DNA from: Leptolyngbyaceae cyanobacterium | GTDB taxonomy: Bacteria; Cyanobacteriota; Cyanobacteriia; Cyanobacteriales; Aerosakkonemataceae | DNA: 64,000 nucleotides | Direction: 5' to 3' | Assembly (NCBI GenBank): GCA_036703985.1 | Contig: DATNQN010000108.1 | Span: forward strand, 1-64,000 | Shown here: positions 8,817 to 21,743 of the stretch, piece by piece | How the letters are laid out: each line of letters begins with the position of its first letter | How positions within the stretch are numbered: position 1 is the stretch's first letter | Made by a program: the position numbers and the translations under genes | Notes under the pieces: generated by a model | What the model saw: only the letters and a program-made list of their open reading frames with translations | Databases searched by the model: none | Told to the model about the DNA's origin: nothing

Positions 8817-10064
8817 ATGTTCTCTTTTTTAAAAAGGGCTAGCAGTAATTTTATTCACAAATCGACTTACATTCAACACGAGCCGATCAACAAAGTTAGT
8901 TTAGTAATTCTTGTATTAATCGATATTTTTGTCCTTTTTAACGTTTTTAGCGGCTTAAATAGCATTTCCCAATGGCCGCTTAGTCCCTCTGAAGAGTATC
9001 CTTGCTTTTTGCCGTACCAAAATTACCACACGGCAGAAAAGAAAGGAACCTTTGCCTTCAAGGTTAGCACTATTGAAAATCTAATCGAGCAAAATAAATA
9101 TCCTTTACCCAGCCCTACTGCCAATTCAAATAGATTGGGTCAAGTCTCAAATATGTGTGCATACTATACTCGTGCTTCTAAAGCAGTTAATACCCCTGAA
9201 ACTGTTAATTTAAAAACGAGTATCGATAAGCTGAGAAACGAAGTTGCTTCTTTAAAACAAGAAAATCAAACGCTGCAAAGCCAATATAATTCTACCTTAC
9301 TAGAAAAAATTGCTGGTCAATCACCAGACAAATCGATCAATAAAGTGGCTGCGGATCGGGTGAAATCAGAAATTGATAATAATAAAAAGCTGATTGCAAA
9401 TAAGGAAAAGCAAATTACGGAACAACAGACTAAGTTAATTCAACATCCGGCTACTGATGCTTATCTCCAGATGATCGATAATGGTTCGGATTATGAAAAA
9501 CTCAAACAAGTTTACAATAAAGCGGAGTTTTGGTATCCCAATCAACAAGTACTGTTACAAACTCTATTTTTGTTACCGTTAATTCTAATTGGTTACTTTT
9601 GGCATTCTACAGCACTCCGCAAAAATTTCGGTTTGCAAGCTTTATTGAGTTGGCATCTGCTGCTGATCTTCTGCATTCCTCTGTTGATTAAGTTTTTTGA
9701 GTTTATTCAGTTCGGCAATCTGATTGGTGTCGCCACTGAATTAATTGTTAGTTTGGTAGGAGGATTGGTATTTGTTGCCAGCTATGCGTTGATCTTGATT
9801 ATTCCTTTGTTAGGTTTGGGATTAATTAAACTTCTGCAAGTTTGGGTTTTTAATCCTCGCGTTCAAGCTAAAAAGAGAATCCAGAAAGTGCGCTGCATTA
9901 ATTGCAGTTCTAAACTTAGGTTAAGTGATGATTTTTGCCCTTATTGCGGTTTCGAGCAGTATGTAGAATGCTTAAAATGCCATCATAAAACCTATAAGTT
10001 TACTAATTATTGTAGTTCTTGCGGTCATCCCACAGCATCGGGATTAGAGGATGAACAGGATTAA
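8817..10064 (+). CDS. Membrane protein with coiled coil and C-terminal double zinc ribbon
   Basis: Unrecognised protein of 415 residues. The order is an N-terminal membrane helix (about 29-48), an extracytoplasmic segment with a coiled coil (about 135-205, rich in K/E/Q with SLKQENQTLQSQYNS), three further membrane helices (about 245-345), and a C-terminal tail with two zinc ribbons: CINC..CPYC and CLKC..CSSC. The four CxxC knuckles should bind two zinc ions on the cytoplasmic side. A sensor or scaffold role is possible, but I do not recognise a named family. It is followed by two large repeats, so it is probably monocistronic. Confidence 0.75.
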   Translation: MFSFLKRASSNFIHKSTYIQHEPINKVSLVILVLIDIFVLFNVFSGLNSISQWPLSPSEEYPCFLPYQNYHTAEKKGTFAFKVSTIENLIEQNKYPLPSPTANSNRLGQVSNMCAYYTRASKAVNTPETVNLKTSIDKLRNEVASLKQENQTLQSQYNSTLLEKIAGQSPDKSINKVAADRVKSEIDNNKKLIANKEKQITEQQTKLIQHPATDAYLQMIDNGSDYEKLKQVYNKAEFWYPNQQVLLQTLFLLPLILIGYFWHSTALRKNFGLQALLSWHLLLIFCIPLLIKFFEFIQFGNLIGVATELIVSLVGGLVFVASYALILIIPLLGLGLIKLLQVWVFNPRVQAKKRIQKVRCINCSSKLRLSDDFCPYCGFEQYVECLKCHHKTYKFTNYCSSCGHPTASGLEDEQD

Positions 10065-10068
10065 GGGT

Positions 10069-10188
10069 GATACCATGTCCGGCAAGATTACCGATAATAA
10101 AACTAGTTTGTAGTGAGGACTTTAGTCCTCGGTCTAAGGACTAAAGTCCTTACTACAAACTATGGTTATAACAACCGGACATGATATC
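10069..10188. repeat. Nested palindromic repeat
   Basis: Two palindromes are nested. The outer arms are GATACCATGTCCGG and CCGGACATGATATC. The inner element (10106-10160) is the GTTTGTAGTGAGGAC family, here with near-perfect arms. This looks like one repeat family inserted inside another. With the element at 10218-10290 it fills most of the 394-bp gap between the zinc-ribbon gene and heme oxygenase. Confidence 0.75.
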
Positions 10189-10217
10189 GGGACTTAGACA
10201 AAATTTATCTTCAAAAC

Positions 10218-10290
10218 AGGCTCAAACCCAGTCGGGAAGCCAACTTAAGGTCAATTTGTCTTTTTCCTTGCTGCGACTGGGTTTGAGCCT
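10218..10290. repeat. Long inverted repeat
   Basis: Perfect 17-bp arms AGGCTCAAACCCAGTCG and CGACTGGGTTTGAGCCT, separated by 39 bases. There is no coding potential. It could be a MITE-like relic or a strong bidirectional barrier to transcription between convergent genes. Confidence 0.7.
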
Positions 10291-10458
10291 CATTTACCCC
10301 CATTGAGCTAAATCCCTTTCCTATTCCCTCTCCCCCTTAAAAACTTACAATCCCGGTGACTTGATGATAGATAGTGACTAACCACCATCGAGCCTCCAGG
10401 ATTGTGAGAAAAGTTAATTTTGTTTGATGAATCGGAATTTAATGCAAAACGGCTCTCA

Positions 10459-11178
10459 TTATTCAACGGTTGCCAGTTCTGCGTCGGTGCTGCCGCGAGT
10501 GCGTTTGCGGGTGAGGGTATTGAACAGCATCAAGCCGATGGCTTTGATCAAGTTGCCTTCTAGTTCTTTGAACATATTCATGTTCATGCCAAAGGCGTCG
10601 TTTGCTTCGTCTACGATGCGATCGGCTGTTGCTTCATCTAGAGGCAAATCGTTCAAAGCTTGGCGATAGGTGTTCTTAAATGCTTTCTCGTCGGGAATAT
10701 CTTTGAATTCGTAGAAAGCGGTGCCTCCGTCGGTGAGGTTCATGGCGCGTACTGCAATGCCTTTGAGGATTTGACCGCCGGATAAGTCGCCCAAGTAGCG
10801 AGTGTAGGATTGGGCAATCAAGAGTTCTGGTTCTTTTTCAGATACTTCTCTAATGCGCTGTACGTAGGCTTGAGCGGCTGGGGAGGGGGCTACTTGTTCG
10901 CGCCAGTTGGGGCCGTAGTAGTAGCTGAGGTCTTGCTCTAGGCTCTTTTTGCGGTTTAGCTCTTTAAAGTAAATTTTGGAGAGGATGGGGTGTTCCCGGT
11001 GCTTTTCCATCTCTTCTTCAATGGCAGTGTAGACGAAGTAGAGGTTGGCTACCAGTTTCCGGTAGGAGTTCTTTTCTACCACGCCTTTTAAAAAGCACTT
11101 GACAAAACCAACGTTTTCTGCCATTGTGTGGGCTTTTTTGGTGCCTTCACGCAATTTGGTTGCTAAATTAGAACTCAT
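10459..11178 (-). CDS. ho1: Heme oxygenase (biliverdin-producing, HO1 type)
   Basis: Heme oxygenase of 239 residues, the usual size for cyanobacterial HO1. It opens heme to biliverdin IX-alpha, CO and iron using ferredoxin, the first step toward phycobilins. The proximal histidine is His17 (GTKKAHT), and the distal helix motif LGDLSGGQILKG is intact. The ATG at 11178 is followed directly by family sequence. It is downstream of gyrB on the same strand with a repeat hairpin between them, so probably a separate transcript. Confidence 0.96.
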   Translation of the reverse strand: MSSNLATKLREGTKKAHTMAENVGFVKCFLKGVVEKNSYRKLVANLYFVYTAIEEEMEKHREHPILSKIYFKELNRKKSLEQDLSYYYGPNWREQVAPSPAAQAYVQRIREVSEKEPELLIAQSYTRYLGDLSGGQILKGIAVRAMNLTDGGTAFYEFKDIPDEKAFKNTYRQALNDLPLDEATADRIVDEANDAFGMNMNMFKELEGNLIKAIGLMLFNTLTRKRTRGSTDAELATVE

Positions 11179-11312
11179 GCTAAATTACTGTCCCTTAAGT
11201 CAAAGAGGAGCGTTTTATATTTATCAACGGTTAAAAACCCGCCTATCAGCTAACAGTAGACTGATTTGATGAGAATTTTCATTAAGATTTTTTACAAAAT
11301 AGGAGCGATCGC

Positions 11313-11345
11313 AGAAACCCGGTTTCTTAAAAAAACCGGGTTTCT
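11313..11345. repeat. Palindromic repeat AGAAACCCGG / CCGGGTTTCT, second copy
   Basis: Stem of AGAAACCCGGTTT against AAACCGGGTTTCT, the same family as 7058-7090. It lies 15 bp past the gyrB stop, so it could act as a transcription stop for gyrB. Confidence 0.7.
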
Positions 11346-11360
11346 ATGCCTCACAATGTT

Positions 11361-14723
<3,363 letters not shown>

Positions 14724-14761
14724 TCAGGGGATTAACCCATTTTAGATTGTAGATTTGGGAT

Positions 14762-15694
14762 TTGAGATTGAATACTACAAAACTAATCGTGATTTGTGGG
14801 GCGACGGCGACGGGTAAGTCGGGATTGGCGTTGACGCTGGCGCAGCGGCTGGGTTCGATTATTATCAGTGCTGATTCCCGTCAGGTATATCGGGATTTTG
14901 ATATCGGTACGGCTAAACCTACTTTAGCCGAACAACAGTTGGTGTCACATTATTTAATTGATATCTGCGATCCTAGAGAGACTTTGACTGTAGCCGATTA
15001 CCAAGAACAAGCTCAAGCTTTAATTTCTTCTCCCCCCATCTCCCCATCCCTCCATCCCCCCCTCTTGTTAGTTGGTGGTACTGGCTTATACATCCGTTCG
15101 ATCGCACGGGGGATGAAGATTCCCAGAGTACCTCCTCAATTGGAATTGCGATCGCAACTGGAATCTTTGGGACAAACTCAACTTTATGCTTTTCTGCAAC
15201 AAGTCGATGCGATCGCAGCCGAGAAGATTCACCCTAATGATTCGGTGAGAACGTTGAGAGCGCTAGAAGTATTTTACGTCACTGGCAAACCAATTTCCGA
15301 GCAACAAGGAGAAAATCCACCAAGTTATCCAATTTTGCAGATCGGTTTAGATTGCGATCCCTCTCACTTGCAGTATCGCATCGAACAACGCACCGAAAAA
15401 ATGATCGCTGATGGTTTAGTAAATGAAGTAGAAAATCTTTGCCAAAAATATGGCGCTGATTTACCTTTACTCGATACCTTAGGATATGCAGAAATCAAAC
15501 AATATTTAGCTGGGGAAATTTCCCTCACCCAAGCGAAAGATTTAACTGTTTTACATACGCGACAATTCGCCAAACGGCAGCGCACTTGGTTTAGAGGATA
15601 TCCTGAAATTGAATGGTTTGATGTCGAACAAACGAATCTTGTAGACAAAGTTTGGCAGAGAATTCAGGAGTTTATTAATTTGTCTACCAACTAA
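14762..15694 (+). CDS. miaA: tRNA dimethylallyltransferase
   Basis: MiaA, about 310 residues, adds the isopentenyl group to A37 of tRNAs reading UNN codons. The P-loop reads GATATGKS (about residues 13-20). Family motifs SADSRQVYRDFDIGTAKP, LLVGGTGLYI and LHTRQFAKRQRTWFRG are present. The start is unclear: two TTG codons (14762, 14768) precede the conserved core and no ATG fits. A Pro/Ser-rich stretch before LLVGG (about residues 90-101) is encoded by a C-rich low-complexity tract (15031-15063) unlike the usual sequence there. Divergent from gyrB. Confidence 0.94.
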   Translation: MRLNTTKLIVICGATATGKSGLALTLAQRLGSIIISADSRQVYRDFDIGTAKPTLAEQQLVSHYLIDICDPRETLTVADYQEQAQALISSPPISPSLHPPLLLVGGTGLYIRSIARGMKIPRVPPQLELRSQLESLGQTQLYAFLQQVDAIAAEKIHPNDSVRTLRALEVFYVTGKPISEQQGENPPSYPILQIGLDCDPSHLQYRIEQRTEKMIADGLVNEVENLCQKYGADLPLLDTLGYAEIKQYLAGEISLTQAKDLTVLHTRQFAKRQRTWFRGYPEIEWFDVEQTNLVDKVWQRIQEFINLSTN

Positions 15695-15702
15695 ACTTAA
15701 TT

Positions 15703-15882
15703 CTAACTTATCGTATCGGGATCGATACCCAGAGAGCGCAATTGTTCTGCTAAACGTTGGGCGCGTTGTTCTGCTTCCAAAGCACGCTGTTCTGCTTGGG
15801 CAGCCCTTTCATCACCAGTGAGGAGAATATTACCTTCGCGATCGCACCAACGCAACCAAGTATCTTGTCTGCTTGTGGAAAG
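15703..15882 (-). pseudogene. Uma2 family endonuclease C-terminal remnant
   Basis: The minus strand encodes about 59 residues resembling the end of cyanobacterial Uma2 (DUF820) proteins: DTWLRWCDREGNILLTGDE, then an Ala/Glu/Gln coiled coil, ending EQLRSLGIDPDTIS. A TGA directly upstream and no N-terminal nuclease domain show that it is a fragment. The rest of the 449-bp gap (15883-16143) shows no gene. Confidence 0.75.
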
Positions 15883-16143
15883 TCAGGCAGCAGTTAAAAT
15901 CGGCCATATATCGTCTTAATAAGGCATATATGCCACCTTAAAAGCTCAAATCATGTTTAATTAAATCCTAACTTCTCTTTTGAAGGCTTTTTTCCTTCTT
16001 AACTTCATCCTATCCTTCTATGAACCGTCTGCATTCTGTAGCGGTTTAATAAAAAAATCCGATCGCCTATCCCATCCCAACTTAAACTGGAAACAGAACT
16101 AAATCCGAAATCCTGAGAGTACCCCAAGTAAACAGAGGATACC

Positions 16144-18387
16144 GTGGACACCCTTTATCAAGAAGCATTAAACTTACACCATCAACAGAAATTTCACGCA
16201 GCAGAAAAGAAATATCGAGAATATTTACAGTTAGAGGGCGATGATGGAGAAGCTTGGCTAAATTTAGGCATACTTTATTATCAAGCGCAAGACTATCAAG
16301 CCGCGCAAGCTGCTATAGCGCAATCTTTGCAGATCGATCGCGAAAATGCGATGGCCTATTATGTCATAGGCTGTTGCTTAGAGCAATCAAATGATTTGAC
16401 GGGGGCAATTTCCGCTTACCAAGATGCGATCGCCCTCGATACCACTTTATTAGATGCTTATAACAACTTAGGTAATCTGCTAGCACAAGCTGGGGAAATT
16501 ATCCACGCTGAAGAAGTTTATCGTCAAGCAATTTTAGCTAATCCCCACCATTTCGGAAGCTACATCAACTTAGGAAATCTCTTAATCGGACAAAATCAAA
16601 TTGAACAAGCCATTGAAGTATATCAAACAGCGATTTCTTTTAATCCAGGTAATACAGACCTATTAAATAATCTAGAAATCGCTTTAAAAATTAAAGAAAA
16701 TCCTCCAGATGACCTATTAGAATATGCTAATTTCTTTTTTCAAGAAAGCCGATATGAAGAAGCTATTCAACAATATCAAAAGTATTTAGAAATTTACACG
16801 GGAACTCCCGATATTTATTTGTCTATAAGTGAGTGTTTTGAAAGTCTTAATCGAGTAGAAGAAGCAATTAATATTCTCCAAGAAGGTATCAAACTTTATC
16901 CTAAATTTGGTCAATTATATTTTGCATTAATTGTCATATACCATACCAGAGGAAGAACGCCAAAAGCGATCTCCATTGCCGAAGCTGCCTTACAGGTAAT
17001 GCCGGATAATTATACTTTCAAAATACTTGATAAATTAATGTTGCCGATCGTCTATGATAATCAAGAGGAAATCGAGTTTTATCGGCAGAGATATAAACAA
17101 GGTTTACAAGATTTAATCGATCGCACATCTTTAGAAACTCCTGAAGGGTTCAGAAATGCTCTAGATGGATTAAACTGTATCACGACATTCTATTTAGGAC
17201 ATCAAGGACTGAACGCTGTAGATTTACAACGTCAGTGGGGCAATTTCATCCATCAAGTTATGGCGGCTAATTATCCAGACTGGGTTCAGCCTTTAGCTAT
17301 GCCACCTTTCAAACTCAATAATAAGATTCGCGTCGGATATGTGTCCAGTTATTTACATTCTTACAGTGGCACTTTATGGTTAGTGGGTTGGTTGCGTTAC
17401 TGCGATAAACAAAACTTTGAAATTTACTCCTATTATACTGGTAACGCTCCGGATTACGTAACCGAACAATTTCAAGAATATAGCGATGTTTTTCACCATA
17501 TTCCCGGTAATTTAGAAGCGGTTTGTCAACAAATTCTTGACGATCGATTGCACGTTCTCGTATTTCCAGAAATTGGTATGGAATCCCAAACCGTGAAAAT
17601 GGCTGGGTTGCGTCTTGCACCAGTGCAATGTACGGCTTGGGGACATCCCGTTACCTCTGGGCTACCCACAATTGATTACTTTTTATCTGGGGAATTGATG
17701 GAACCGGAAAATGCTGAAGAACATTACACCGAAAAGTTGATTAATTTAGCCAATATTGGTGTTTCCTACCCAGAACCATTAGATATTCCACCACTAACTA
17801 AGACTCGTGCAGATTTTGATTTACCAGAAGATAAAGTATTATATTTATGTTGCCAAGCTCCTTTTAAATATTTGCCGCAACATGATTATATTTTGGCAGA
17901 AATTGCCCGACGATTACCAGAGTCTCGGTTTGTTTTTCTGCGAGGTGAATTACTCAAAAAACGGCTGCAACGTGCTTTTGCAGCCGTGGATTTAAACAGT
18001 GAAGATTACTGCTTATTCGTTAATATTCCCACTCGACCCGATTATTTGACGATCAACTTACTTTGTGATGTGTTTTTAGATACGCTTAGTTGGTCTGGTG
18101 GAAATACTTCCCTAGAGGCGATCGCGTGCAATTTACCCATTGTTACTTGTCCGGGGGAATTCATGCGCGGTCGTCATGCTTATAGCTTCTTAAAAATGTT
18201 AGGAGTTACTGACACGATCGCCCAAACAGAAGCAGAATATATCGATCTTGCTGTTAAACTGGGAGTAGATGCAGTTTGGCGGCAAAATATTCAAGAAAAA
18301 ATGAAAACTCGCCACCATCATCTGTTTGACGATCGCAATTGCGTAAAATCGCTAGAAGATTTTTACCAAAGCATCGTGCAGCAGTAA
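16144..18387 (+). CDS. TPR protein with SPINDLY / O-GlcNAc-transferase-like domain
   Basis: Protein of 747 residues starting at GTG. The first 290 residues are tetratricopeptide repeats (EAWLNLGILYYQAQDYQAA, then AYYVIGCCLEQSNDLTGAI and similar). The C-terminal half resembles the GT41 (OGT/SPINDLY) catalytic region, with GYVSSYLHSYSGT, APVQCTAWGHPVTSG and DTLSWSGGNTSLEA. Such bacterial proteins are predicted to glycosylate proteins or polysaccharide intermediates. The acceptor is unknown. It is monocistronic here, after a repeat-poor gap holding the Uma2 remnant. Confidence 0.88.
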   Translation: MDTLYQEALNLHHQQKFHAAEKKYREYLQLEGDDGEAWLNLGILYYQAQDYQAAQAAIAQSLQIDRENAMAYYVIGCCLEQSNDLTGAISAYQDAIALDTTLLDAYNNLGNLLAQAGEIIHAEEVYRQAILANPHHFGSYINLGNLLIGQNQIEQAIEVYQTAISFNPGNTDLLNNLEIALKIKENPPDDLLEYANFFFQESRYEEAIQQYQKYLEIYTGTPDIYLSISECFESLNRVEEAINILQEGIKLYPKFGQLYFALIVIYHTRGRTPKAISIAEAALQVMPDNYTFKILDKLMLPIVYDNQEEIEFYRQRYKQGLQDLIDRTSLETPEGFRNALDGLNCITTFYLGHQGLNAVDLQRQWGNFIHQVMAANYPDWVQPLAMPPFKLNNKIRVGYVSSYLHSYSGTLWLVGWLRYCDKQNFEIYSYYTGNAPDYVTEQFQEYSDVFHHIPGNLEAVCQQILDDRLHVLVFPEIGMESQTVKMAGLRLAPVQCTAWGHPVTSGLPTIDYFLSGELMEPENAEEHYTEKLINLANIGVSYPEPLDIPPLTKTRADFDLPEDKVLYLCCQAPFKYLPQHDYILAEIARRLPESRFVFLRGELLKKRLQRAFAAVDLNSEDYCLFVNIPTRPDYLTINLLCDVFLDTLSWSGGNTSLEAIACNLPIVTCPGEFMRGRHAYSFLKMLGVTDTIAQTEAEYIDLAVKLGVDAVWRQNIQEKMKTRHHHLFDDRNCVKSLEDFYQSIVQQ

Positions 18388-18736
18388 AGTTAGATTTTGT
18401 GTATGGTCGATGGATCGTTTTGATTGCGATCGGGATTTACACCCCTGAGGATCGACGTAGGGGCGGGTTTAGTAGATAAATTTAATCATTTTTAAAGATA
18501 TTCTTAATTCAAAACCCGCTCTAACAACCCTTGATTTTTGATGATTTTGCGAAATTAAGGCAGGTAAATATCAACTTTTGCCAAAAGAATTACTAAAATA
18601 CGGATTTTCTATTTTAGATATTAACAAATAACCGGATTTAACGCCATTTAAAATGCAAATTTTTATAAAGAACAAGTTGCTAATTTATCGATCGCCCTAG
18701 AATAAAAAAGGCTTTCATAACCTATGATTAATCGCA
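18388..18736. other. Intergenic region before carbonic anhydrase
   Basis: This 349-bp AT-rich gap shows no gene. It holds a loose inverted repeat, GGGGCGGGTTT (about 18461) against AAACCCGCTC (about 18515), of a common cyanobacterial type. The promoter of the downstream gene should lie in the last 100 bp, but no convincing box pair is visible. Confidence 0.4.
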
Positions 18737-19429
18737 ATGAAAAAAATCATTAAAGGCGTCTACGAATTCCAAAACAATTACTTCAAAACCCATCGGGATA
18801 TGTTTGAGGCGCTCAGCCACGAACAGCATCCCCGCATCTTGTTTATCACCTGTTCTGACTCCCGCATCAACCCGAATTTGCTTACCCAAACCGAACCGGG
18901 AGAACTATTCATCATTCGCAATGCTGGTAATATCATCCCGCCTTACGGTGCAACCAACGGAGGAGAAGGCGCTACCATTGAATATGCCGTTCAGCACTTA
19001 GGTATTAAAGATATAATTATTTGCGGTCATTCTGATTGCGGAGCGATGAAAGGCTTACTAAAATTGCATGGATTAGCCGACGAAATGCCATTAGTTTATG
19101 ATTGGTTAAAACACGCCGAAGCTACTCGTCGCCTCGTCAAAGAAAACTATAAAGGCTATGAAGGTGATGCGCTCTTAAACGTCACAATAGAAGAAAATGT
19201 AATTACTCAAATTGAAAATTTGCGAACTTACCCAGTAATTCGTGCGAAAGTTCACAGCGGCCAACTCAACCTGCACGCTTGGGTTTATAAAATCGAAACA
19301 GGAGAAGTCTTTGTTTTCAGTCCAGAGCAATGCAGTATTTGCGCTCAACACGAAGAGGATATCATTCAACACCCAGAAAAAGTGCAGATATTTGCCAGTA
19401 TGAAGGGCAAGCAAAAAGTCACTGTTTAA
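18737..19429 (+). CDS. Beta-class carbonic anhydrase
   Basis: Zinc enzyme of 230 residues interconverting CO2 and bicarbonate. The zinc ligands are Cys39 (CSDSR), His98 and Cys101 (GHSDCGAMKG), and the Asp41-Arg43 pair is present. Length and the C-terminal VHSGQLNLHAWVY motif fit bacterial and cyanobacterial beta-CAs without a long C-terminal extension. It could be carboxysomal or general cytoplasmic; no carboxysome genes are nearby. It is next to the polysaccharide locus but convergent with its first gene. Confidence 0.95.
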   Translation: MKKIIKGVYEFQNNYFKTHRDMFEALSHEQHPRILFITCSDSRINPNLLTQTEPGELFIIRNAGNIIPPYGATNGGEGATIEYAVQHLGIKDIIICGHSDCGAMKGLLKLHGLADEMPLVYDWLKHAEATRRLVKENYKGYEGDALLNVTIEENVITQIENLRTYPVIRAKVHSGQLNLHAWVYKIETGEVFVFSPEQCSICAQHEEDIIQHPEKVQIFASMKGKQKVTV

Positions 19430-19526
19430 AGAAAAAGTCAGAATTCTATATTATGACTTATTTATTCGCCAAAATGCGTGAGTTCAAACAAATCAAATAA
19501 GTCAAGAAAACAGCACTTAATTCTTC

Positions 19527-21716
19527 TCAAGAAGCTACAGCCAAACCATAGCTCTTGCTAGGAAGATTTGCGCCATTACCTACTACGCCAACTACATTTA
19601 ACTTACTCAACATATTAGTAGCTTGCACGAGTTCGCTGCGAGTTACTTGACCGATTCGCCCCACCAGAACTACCCCACTAGAAACCGAACCAGCTAAGAT
19701 AGCATCTACCATTCCCAAAACTGGGGGTGCATCGAGGATAACTAAATCGTAGTTTTGCTCGAAGGTTGCGATCAAATCGTGCATTTTTCGGGAACTCAAC
19801 AATTGAGCGGGGTCTAAAGGAGTTGGCCCGGATGTCAGAATAGAAATATTGGCATATTGTACCGATACTTCAATACTATTTTCTCCTCGCACGGGAGCAT
19901 TACTAGTTAATAAAGTAGAAAGTCCCTGTTCGTTTGGTAAATTAAGGTGTTTGTGCAAACTGGGACGGCGTAAATCCGCATCGATTAGCAATACTCTTTG
20001 GTGTAATCTAGCAGCGCTGATTGCTAAACCTAAAGCTAATGTGGTTTTTCCTTCGCCAGCGAGTGCGGAAGTAATCACCAACGATTTAAACATGGGAGCC
20101 GAATTGAGCAATTGAATATTCTGATAAATTAAATCCAAAGCTTCTCGAAATGGCTGCCAATTAATTACCTCTATCATAGAAGAGGCTAATGCTGGTTGCT
20201 GGCGGAAAGGTAATTGCATAGGTTCGGGAGTTTCACTGCGCGACAACGCTGGTGCAATTCCCAGTAATGGTAAATCCACTTGTTTTTGCAAATCATCAGA
20301 AGTATGAACTGCATCATCAATCATTTCTCTGATAAAGGCGGCGATGCTTCCCAGCATTAAACCAGCTACTCCACCTAACAATAAATTACGCTTCATGCTG
20401 GGGCCAGTTTTGTTGCCTGATTGGGGTTCTTCAACTACTTGCCAATCAAATCCACCTCTGGCAATTTCTAAGCTTAAATCTTGCCTAGCTTTCAGCAATT
20501 GTGCGAGAGTTTCTCGCTTTAATTTTACTTCTGGCTCCAAACGGCTGTACTCAGCTAACACAGATGGAAATCTTTTTAATTGATTCTGAATTTGTTGCCG
20601 TTTTTCAGTGAGGGTTTGGACGCGAGATTGGAAACCAAGTACGTTTGTTTGTTCTTCGGCTAGTTTACCAGCTAGGTTAACATCCAACCTACCCATTTGT
20701 CCCTGTTGGAGGAGATTTTCAGAGGAAACATTTGATTGAGTGGAATTTTCTCCTAAAACCCGTTGTTTTTCTGCTTGTAATAAACCTAATAATCTTTTGC
20801 GTTGCTCTTTTAAATTTTGGATATAAGGATTGGAATCAGTGAAACGCTGGCGTTCTTGGGCTAATTCAAATTCGGTTTTTTGAATTTCGTTTAGTAATGC
20901 TTGATAACGGGTAGATTCGCTTAACCGGGAAGCGCTGAGTGCTTGTTTGGGAGGAAGCGCTACTTGTTGTTGTAAAGCTTGGTAGCGAGCTTGTGCATCC
21001 CGGTATTGAGCGCTGGCGATGCGTAATTCTTGTTCGACATCTTTGAGAGATTCAATGAGAGCTTTGGCTTGTAATTCCGGTTCTATTAAGTTTTGATTTT
21101 GGCGAAATTGGGCTAAAGCTTGTTCGGAACGGATGGTTCCTTGTCGCACCTCTGGTAATTGATTATCGATAAAAGAAAGCCCTCTAGCTAGTCGGAGTTT
21201 TTGTTGTTCGCGATTGTAATCTAAATAAACTTTTTTGATGGTTTCGAGTACTGTTTCTGTTTTTATTGGGTTGTGATCTGTGTAAGTTGCTTGGAAAATT
21301 TTTGTATTAACGTCATCTTCTTGAATTTGACTAATGAATAGGGATTTTTTCAGATTTTTGACGGTTAAATCGGGGTATTGTGGTTTGAGTAAATCCACTG
21401 CTCTTTGCAGAAGTTGCGAACTTCGCATTAAGTTAAGCTGAGTGGCGTTATCTACTTCTACGTTAGCGTCGGCAAAATCGTTTTCCAAAGCAGAACGCTG
21501 TCCTTTTTTGCCTTGATAGTTAGGCTCTACTAGCAGTTGCATGGAGCTTTCATAAGTGGGTTTGGCGGTTAAGGTGAGGATAGCGCTAATTAATAAAACT
21601 ACTCCTAATACGCTGAACAGCCAAAAGCGACGCCGGATTAGAATGGCTACCAGTTGGCCATAACCCGGTTCTGCTTCCGCAGGATTGTAAGAGTTGTTTT
21701 CGCTGATTTCTATCAT
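19527..21716 (-). CDS. Wzc-like polysaccharide co-polymerase / BY-kinase (GumC family)
   Basis: Inner-membrane protein of 729 residues with a Wzz domain (membrane helix about 32-52, long coiled coil about 170-400, second helix about 445-465) and a C-terminal BY-kinase ATPase. Walker A is SALAGEGKTTLALGLA, Walker A' is LLIDADLRRPSLH and Walker B is LVILDAPP. Such proteins control chain length and export of extracellular polysaccharide. The C-terminus ends SKSYGLAVAS with only one tyrosine, not the usual Tyr-rich cluster. It heads a two-gene minus-strand unit with the next glycosyltransferase, divergent from the main locus. Confidence 0.92.
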   Translation of the reverse strand: MIEISENNSYNPAEAEPGYGQLVAILIRRRFWLFSVLGVVLLISAILTLTAKPTYESSMQLLVEPNYQGKKGQRSALENDFADANVEVDNATQLNLMRSSQLLQRAVDLLKPQYPDLTVKNLKKSLFISQIQEDDVNTKIFQATYTDHNPIKTETVLETIKKVYLDYNREQQKLRLARGLSFIDNQLPEVRQGTIRSEQALAQFRQNQNLIEPELQAKALIESLKDVEQELRIASAQYRDAQARYQALQQQVALPPKQALSASRLSESTRYQALLNEIQKTEFELAQERQRFTDSNPYIQNLKEQRKRLLGLLQAEKQRVLGENSTQSNVSSENLLQQGQMGRLDVNLAGKLAEEQTNVLGFQSRVQTLTEKRQQIQNQLKRFPSVLAEYSRLEPEVKLKRETLAQLLKARQDLSLEIARGGFDWQVVEEPQSGNKTGPSMKRNLLLGGVAGLMLGSIAAFIREMIDDAVHTSDDLQKQVDLPLLGIAPALSRSETPEPMQLPFRQQPALASSMIEVINWQPFREALDLIYQNIQLLNSAPMFKSLVITSALAGEGKTTLALGLAISAARLHQRVLLIDADLRRPSLHKHLNLPNEQGLSTLLTSNAPVRGENSIEVSVQYANISILTSGPTPLDPAQLLSSRKMHDLIATFEQNYDLVILDAPPVLGMVDAILAGSVSSGVVLVGRIGQVTRSELVQATNMLSKLNVVGVVGNGANLPSKSYGLAVAS

Positions 21717-21743
21717 GTTGAACCTGCTAAAAAATTTTATTAA

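Noticed and set aside
10424-10669. 81-codon plus-strand frame
   Set aside because: Antisense to the heme oxygenase 3' half; no ribosome site or family resemblance.
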